NCBI GenBank assembly: GCA_027488375.1
Contig: JAIYBW010000009.1
Location: 1-64,000, forward strand
Source: Pseudomonadota bacterium
GTDB taxonomy: Bacteria > Bdellovibrionota > Bacteriovoracia > Bacteriovoracales > Bacteriovoracaceae
DNA: 64,000 nucleotides
Reading direction: 5' to 3'
Part shown: piece by piece, positions 59,736 through 64,000 of the stretch
Position numbering within the stretch: the stretch's first letter is position 1
Layout of the letters: the number at the start of each line of letters is the position of its first letter
Position numbers and translations under genes: made by a program
Notes under the pieces: model-generated
What the model was told of the DNA's origin: nothing
Database searches by the model: none
What the model saw: only the letters and a program-made list of their open reading frames with translations

Positions 59736-60461
59736 TTAGAAAAAATCTCTTACAACTCCCTCTTTACCGCCTGAGAAACACCTGGAGTCCAAAATTGAAT
59801 ATTCTAAAAGAAGATAATCACGTATTAACACGAGGCTAAATTTATCTTGGATTGCTTTCTTTGTTTTGGTTTCGATATCAGTGCTGATTCTGTTTTTAAA
59901 AAGTTCAAAGAGCTCTAGATTTGTAAATACATAAACAACATGATCGTAATCTTCATCACTCACATATTTGTTTAGTTTGTCATCTATCTTGCTAAAAGCT
60001 TTCCTTGATAACTCAACTTCTATGGCAATTTTAAATCTATCACCTGAAATGTTATCAATCCCTCTCAATTCAATATCTGGTATGACAGAGCCCGGATTAA
60101 ATTTTATAGATTCATGCTCAAAAAAAAGGTCGCAGTTCTTGAATTGCTCCAATCCAACGAAGGCAGATGCGACATAAGAAACTATTGTGTCATGTGTGAA
60201 CTGCTCCTTGGTTAAGCTAATGTTAAAGTCATCCATGATCTTCTTTGAAGGAAGTAGGACGCAAGCATTTGTCCGTGGTAGTTTTAATTTTCTCACAATC
60301 CCAGCTTTGATTAATCTTGTTACATATTTATATGTATAAGACTTCTTATGTGTTTCAGGAGAAACAACATGGAAAGCCTTGTAAGGTATGATCTTCCATT
60401 TCCTTAAAGATTGAATTGCTCCGTCAAATGATAAAAGTGAGAACTCATCTATATCCATCAT
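59736..60461 (-). CDS. Replic_Relax/MOBC-like protein, candidate relaxase
   Basis: This 241-residue protein has an N-terminal winged helix (~15-75, AFHVVSPETHKKSYTYKYVT), then a PD-(D/E)XK-like core with Asp in GSVIPDIELRG (~133) and FKIAIEVELSRKAFSKIDDK (~147-166), and KLNKY. This matches replication-relaxation/MOBC-type proteins (as in CloDF13 MobC), whose nicking site has a restriction-endonuclease-like fold. It overlaps the coupling protein gene by 4 nt, as MobB-MobC pairs do. Relaxase activity is inferred; it could also be a transcription factor. Confidence 0.6.
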   Translation of the reverse strand: MMDIDEFSLLSFDGAIQSLRKWKIIPYKAFHVVSPETHKKSYTYKYVTRLIKAGIVRKLKLPRTNACVLLPSKKIMDDFNISLTKEQFTHDTIVSYVASAFVGLEQFKNCDLFFEHESIKFNPGSVIPDIELRGIDNISGDRFKIAIEVELSRKAFSKIDDKLNKYVSDEDYDHVVYVFTNLELFELFKNRISTDIETKTKKAIQDKFSLVLIRDYLLLEYSILDSRCFSGGKEGVVRDFF

Positions 60462-61963
60462 AATTGACTCCTTTTGAAAGGGATGTTCTTTGCTTCTTTT
60501 TTATGATTTGTACTCATGATTTTAATTGGCGACGGTTTTACGGCGATTTGAGTAGACGCTTCTTTGTAGATAGTTTTCTCTGGATTTCTTAGGTTCAGAA
60601 GATGAATTTTCCTTGGGCCCAGGCTCAAAAACAGGGCCTGCCCTATATTAAGCTCCTTAACAATATCCGGATGAACCCTGAATTCATTTACTTCGCGAGT
60701 ACTTCCCTTTCCCGTCTTGCCGCCATCTTCAATGACTTCGGTTTCCTTTTTGGAAAGATATGTTCCGAACAAAAAGGAAACCATCTCGGCCGACTCAGGA
60801 CCTGATTGTCTTAAAAAGATGAAATTCGAGTAGCATTCAAAAAGCTGCTTCATAAAGGGCTTCCCTCCCGCCAAGGCATCAAAGTCCTGCATGGATTGAA
60901 CCGCTGTATAGATTTGGATCCCTGATGATCGAGCCTTATTAATTAGGTCGATGAAGTCCTGAAAAAGAATTGATCCTGCCTCATCAATGAAAACTGCAAA
61001 TGGTGCGCTAATATTTTCTGAGGCTGACTGTCCAGTTACTCCCCTGTGGTGAGATAGCTGCAGTAGCTCATTTACAAATATTTTCCCGATTGTTCTCGCC
61101 ATCGACCCATAACCTTGAGTAGATGCGCCAATATAAATGCATGCCCCTTCATCAAGTGCCCTTCTCATGGTCATCGCTGAATTTCGACGTTCAAAATGAG
61201 CGCTATCTGAAATTGAGTCTTTTAGGAGTCGACCAAAGTTTGAGCGACAAATAGTTTTAAGGTTGGCAATCAGGCCACTCGCCTCATCTTTGTTCTTATG
61301 GGATAGAACCCCCTCAAGGATTGTATGAAAATCAACAATCCTATTTTTGGTTTTTAAATCAAAAACGACATCACTTAGAATTTCTTGTGCTTTGTTTAAA
61401 TAATATTGCTCAGGATTAAGACCCCAGTTAAATGAACGAATAACCCCTTCTACAACTTGCTCAGAATCAAGGTCTCCCAATGGATTAAATTGTGAAGATG
61501 AATGATAATGTTCGGAAAAAATGTAGTACTTCCTTCCATATTTCTCGCATAAATTAATAAATGTTTGAATTTCTGAGTTTGCCCCTTTCGGATCAATGTA
61601 AACGAGTGGTCTTTTATTTCTAAGATTATTTTCTATGAGAATCTTAAATAGATAACTCTTCCCCCAGCCACTGGCCCCGGATATAAAGGTATGTCTTGTA
61701 AAATTGATCTCATCAAATTTAACTAATCTTCGCTCGTTAATTGAATATCCCAATTCATCAGGCATAACTGAAACATTCTTCTTGATAAGCATCCCGCGCT
61801 CAATTGGAACTTCTATTTTCATAAATCGCCCAGAAATTCTCGCGAGTAAAAGAGGAAACTTAGTGGTGAAATAAACTGTTAAAACGCGAGAAAGTTCATC
61901 AATTCCTCTATTGAGGGACATCGAAATCTCATCAACTAAGCCTTTTGATTGTGCCTTACTCAT
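60458..61963 (-). CDS. Type IV coupling protein (VirD4/TraD/MobB-like ATPase)
   Basis: From ATG 61963 (AGAGGTTGTCT ribosome site; a longer frame from 61993 is possible) this ~501-residue hexameric ATPase has Walker A ISGASGWGKSYL (~98), then YIDPKGANSEI, Walker B FAVFIDEAGSILF (~325) and the arginine/Gln region TAVQSMQDF. No clear N-terminal membrane segments, so it may be a membrane-free TraD/TcpA-like form. It feeds the relaxase-DNA complex to the secretion channel. It overlaps the end of the lipoprotein gene. Confidence 0.87.
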   Translation of the reverse strand: MSKAQSKGLVDEISMSLNRGIDELSRVLTVYFTTKFPLLLARISGRFMKIEVPIERGMLIKKNVSVMPDELGYSINERRLVKFDEINFTRHTFISGASGWGKSYLFKILIENNLRNKRPLVYIDPKGANSEIQTFINLCEKYGRKYYIFSEHYHSSSQFNPLGDLDSEQVVEGVIRSFNWGLNPEQYYLNKAQEILSDVVFDLKTKNRIVDFHTILEGVLSHKNKDEASGLIANLKTICRSNFGRLLKDSISDSAHFERRNSAMTMRRALDEGACIYIGASTQGYGSMARTIGKIFVNELLQLSHHRGVTGQSASENISAPFAVFIDEAGSILFQDFIDLINKARSSGIQIYTAVQSMQDFDALAGGKPFMKQLFECYSNFIFLRQSGPESAEMVSFLFGTYLSKKETEVIEDGGKTGKGSTREVNEFRVHPDIVKELNIGQALFLSLGPRKIHLLNLRNPEKTIYKEASTQIAVKPSPIKIMSTNHKKEAKNIPFKRSQL

Positions 61964-62441
61964 AGACAACCTCTGTTGCCTTATGGGCCTCAATCACTAG
62001 GGTTCTACCATTTTCAAGTTTCTGAATACGCTCAGGGATTGTGAGTTCTATAATTGACGGCTTAGGTACCTTTGCCCGCAAAGATTCAGGAAGCTCAACT
62101 TCTTTCACCTTATATTTTGTTGCAGAACTAGGGATTATGACTGGAGATGAAAAGTCATCGCTCGTCTTAATCTTTTTTTCATCTTTTAGAATCATCTGAG
62201 GGAGTTCTCTATTTTCTGGATCATCCTTAAAAAAGAAATACCCAAGAGCGGCACCGGCCGCGAGCCCCACTCCACCCCAGATAAGTGCATTTGGTGTCCT
62301 TGAATAAGCATCTGGACTCAAAGAACTCCCTGCGGCGGCTCCAATCGCTCCTCCCGCAAGTCCACCATAGACTAAAGACTTCCTTAGGCTAGAACACGAA
62401 ACCGAAATAAAAAGTAGGCCCAATAGAATAATATTTTTCAT
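61956..62441 (-). CDS. Glycine-zipper lipoprotein of the transfer operon
   Basis: This 161-residue protein has a lipobox (LLFISVSC-S, Cys16) and two glycine-zipper helices (YGGLAGGAIGAAAGSS; IWGGVGLAAGAALGYF, ~25-70), as in outer-membrane-associated lipoproteins. The C-terminal half is soluble. Position between the TraB/VirB10-like and coupling protein genes suggests a TraV/VirB7-like pilotin role or a pore partner; sequence alone cannot decide. Confidence 0.75.
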   Translation of the reverse strand: MKNIILLGLLFISVSCSSLRKSLVYGGLAGGAIGAAAGSSLSPDAYSRTPNALIWGGVGLAAGAALGYFFFKDDPENRELPQMILKDEKKIKTSDDFSSPVIIPSSATKYKVKEVELPESLRAKVPKPSIIELTIPERIQKLENGRTLVIEAHKATEVVYE

Positions 62442-63208
62442 ATTTTAAACCTTTGATTGAAATAAATAAGAACTTCCTTGCCGGCCTTCACAAAGACCTT
62501 GGGCTCAGAGGTTTGCATCTCCTTTTTCATAAGATCTGTTGCTTCATCTGCTGAGCTGAGAATTCCTTCTAAGTATCTATTCTTAGCACTATTAACTTTC
62601 ATCTCACCTGCTGCGGTCGCAATTCTCGACTGGCTGAGCTCAATTGAGCCTCTGGCAAAAGATGAAGCGATCATTCCAGCGACATATAATTCTTTGCCTG
62701 AATAATACTCACCCGTAAGTCCGGCCGTACCATCTGTATTTAGAACTGAAGTCTCAACATCATATTCATCTCCATCTGATCCTGGAGTAATAAGTCTGTT
62801 ACATCCCGCGATCACTCTTTTATATTTTGTCATCCCCAAGCAGCTTAAGATTGTCCCTTCAGGTAATCCCTGGTCTGGATGAACCTCAACCACTAAAGGA
62901 GATTCAAGATTTGTTGAAACAATAGAATTTAAAACTCGCCCTCTAAGAACGCTTGATGTTTTAAAGTCATACGTATTTGTGAAATCCCAAATTGCTGGAC
63001 GCTCACGATATTTATCTAGAAACTGATCTAATTTCTGTGAGGAAGTATTCAAATCACTTACTTCCTTTAAGCTCCTGTTTGTGTTTTGCTTTTTTACAAC
63101 CATCTTCTTTGGCGTTATGTTTTTTTCTTGGCGCTCACCTCGAGGGATTAGATTGACTTGCCCTATGGCATTTATTGAAACTAAAGATAAAAATATAATT
63201 AAATTCAT
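62438..63208 (-). CDS. TraB/VirB10-like channel protein
   Basis: This 256-residue protein has an N-terminal signal (IIFLSLVSINAIG), a linker, and a C-terminal beta-barrel domain of VirB10 type (LRGRVLNSIVSTNLESPLVV, HPDQGLPEGTILSCLG, GLTGEYYSGKELYVAGMIAS, VKAGKEVLIYF). Compared with VirB10 (~380-480) it is short; a cytoplasmic N-terminal region and inner membrane helix are missing or reduced, so anchoring must come from the signal or partners. It overlaps the lipoprotein gene by 4 nt. Confidence 0.78.
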   Translation of the reverse strand: MNLIIFLSLVSINAIGQVNLIPRGERQEKNITPKKMVVKKQNTNRSLKEVSDLNTSSQKLDQFLDKYRERPAIWDFTNTYDFKTSSVLRGRVLNSIVSTNLESPLVVEVHPDQGLPEGTILSCLGMTKYKRVIAGCNRLITPGSDGDEYDVETSVLNTDGTAGLTGEYYSGKELYVAGMIASSFARGSIELSQSRIATAAGEMKVNSAKNRYLEGILSSADEATDLMKKEMQTSEPKVFVKAGKEVLIYFNQRFKI

Positions 63209-63215
63209 AAATCCC

Positions 63216-63683
63216 CTATAAAACCGGCCGACCGTTAACTAAAACGGGCAATCCCTTTGAAAGGAATGTCTGGCGATCAACCTTAGTGCCATTAACATCA
63301 ATTAGTTCTTTTGATTTATTAATTAAATAAAGGGAGCTATCTCCCTCATGGATCTTAACCGTCTCATCTTCAAACTTTTTCACATAAGTTGCATTCTCTT
63401 TGCCTTTATGGACGTAGATAAAGTCATGCTGGCGAGATTCTAAAGTCATCAACTTAAAATGAAAGTGTGTATCCTCTGAGATCACAACCATGTTTTTTTC
63501 ACCAGCAAATGGAGACATTGGTCTTAAAACGAGTGTCTTCTTATTTTTTGAGAACATCACATTAAAATCATTTCCGTTTCCGGCCTGCATAAACTCCACA
63601 GGTCTTTCAAAATGAAGTGTTGTTGGAGAAGCCGTCGAAAGAAAAATATAGGCAATCGTTTTTGGAAGGATAAAAGCATCCAT
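63216..63683 (-). CDS. TraK/VirB9-like protein
   Basis: This 155-residue protein has an N-terminal hydrophobic segment (ILPKTIAYIFLS) and a beta-sandwich like the VirB9/TraK N-terminal domain (TTLHFERPVEFMQAGNGNDF, NMVVISEDTHFHFKLM). The C-terminal domain that contacts VirB7/VirB10 in the full outer-membrane core is short or absent, as in TraK-like forms. Ribosome site ATAGAGGGATAAAT. Just upstream of the TraB/VirB10-like gene, in the order used by F-type transfer operons. Confidence 0.72.
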   Translation of the reverse strand: MDAFILPKTIAYIFLSTASPTTLHFERPVEFMQAGNGNDFNVMFSKNKKTLVLRPMSPFAGEKNMVVISEDTHFHFKLMTLESRQHDFIYVHKGKENATYVKKFEDETVKIHEGDSSLYLINKSKELIDVNGTKVDRQTFLSKGLPVLVNGRPVL

Positions 63684-63685
63684 AT

Positions 63686-64000
63686 TTATCCCTCTATCCT
63701 TGGCTCATCTACTCTCTGAACCCTAAAGTAGAATGGATAATCAATCGATTTATTCACCCTTATATCAAACCGACGTAGCCCTAATTGATCTTGAACGATG
63801 ACAGAACACTCCTCCTCGCTAGATCTTGAATAAAGAGGTTTCTCACGACCTACAAGATTTAAGACTTTGTAATTATCTTGAACTAAAACATCATAAATAT
63901 CATTTTCAACCATTTCTTTATGGAGTGACTTATTTATAATTTGATCAATAAAAGATCCGCAAAATTTCTCAAGATCAGGTTCCGCTGACTTTTTCCCATC
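63686..64000 (-). CDS. Transfer-operon protein, partial (runs off right edge)
   Basis: The minus-strand frame is open from the window edge (64000) to the stop at 63686 (104 codons seen), continuing upstream of the ATG at 63911. The visible C-terminal part (DLEKFCGSFIDQIINKSLHK, later LGLRRFDIRVNKSIDYPFYF) is beta-rich. Given its place before the TraK- and TraB-like genes, a TraE/VirB8-like protein is the best guess. The family is not confirmed. Confidence 0.55.
   Translation of the reverse strand, partial: DGKKSAEPDLEKFCGSFIDQIINKSLHKEMVENDIYDVLVQDNYKVLNLVGREKPLYSRSSEEECSVIVQDQLGLRRFDIRVNKSIDYPFYFRVQRVDEPRIEG

Noticed and set aside
1-64000. tRNA, rRNA or tmRNA genes
   Set aside because: No cloverleaf-like or rRNA-like stretches were noticed by eye on either strand; a tRNAscan/Rfam run would be decisive.

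Overview
The window is A+T-rich DNA (about one third G+C by eye) that looks like part of a large conjugative plasmid or integrative element. The many short lipoproteins, the 7TMR-DISM hybrid kinase and the small HTH regulators suggest a bacterium of the Bdellovibrionota (Bacteriovorax-like). That host call is an inference; there are no rRNA or tRNA genes to test it. No replication initiator was recognised.

Layout. 0-7 kb is the maintenance module: an AbiEi-like gene cut by the left edge, parB and parA on the minus strand, a six-copy parS-type array over 0.76 kb, an unknown gene coupled to a tyrosine recombinase, a GNAT acetyltransferase, a lipoprotein and ssb. 7-12.5 kb holds secreted proteins and lipoproteins, including two ~600-residue paralogues. 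12.7-17.5 kb is a signalling operon: sigma-54 activator, small protein, thioesterase and hybrid kinase. 17.5-38 kb reads as a defence/accessory island: a two-ATPase AAA+ module with small helical partners, a secreted HNH protein, two toxin-first RelE-type modules, a transposase remnant, an operon of N6-adenine methyltransferase, McrB and McrC, a radical SAM (SPL-type) plus ASCH pair, and an operon with a histone-deacetylase-fold enzyme. 38-55 kb holds exonuclease, J-domain, WYL and mini-HTH regulator genes, many small secreted proteins, and a Ser/Thr kinase next to an HTH/FHA-like protein. 55-64 kb has a trypsin-like protease, an exonuclease-BRCT protein and a transfer module: an oriT-like nested inverted repeat, a possible accessory protein, a Replic_Relax/MOBC-like relaxase candidate, a VirD4/TraD coupling ATPase, and lipoprotein, TraB/VirB10, TraK/VirB9 and a cut-off upstream gene.

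The most unusual feature is a family of six ~120-bp elements (7326, 38171, 38739, 41364, 57894, 58957). Each lies at or within about 11 nt of the 3' end of a minus-strand gene, all in the same orientation relative to that gene. They share conserved blocks and at least three helices that co-vary between copies. The layout (paired AAAAC/GTTTT ends, 5-nt spacers, a second helix with a 2-nt bulge, a variable terminal stem) resembles an integron attC site, although the sequence does not match the attC consensus. An alternative is a structured 3'-UTR RNA.

A second shared signal is a 17-bp palindrome with core GACA-N5-TGTC. It occurs at six intergenic places, upstream of the WYL regulator itself, a mini-HTH gene, the deacetylase-fold operon, the large AAA+ gene and two others, suggesting one regulon.
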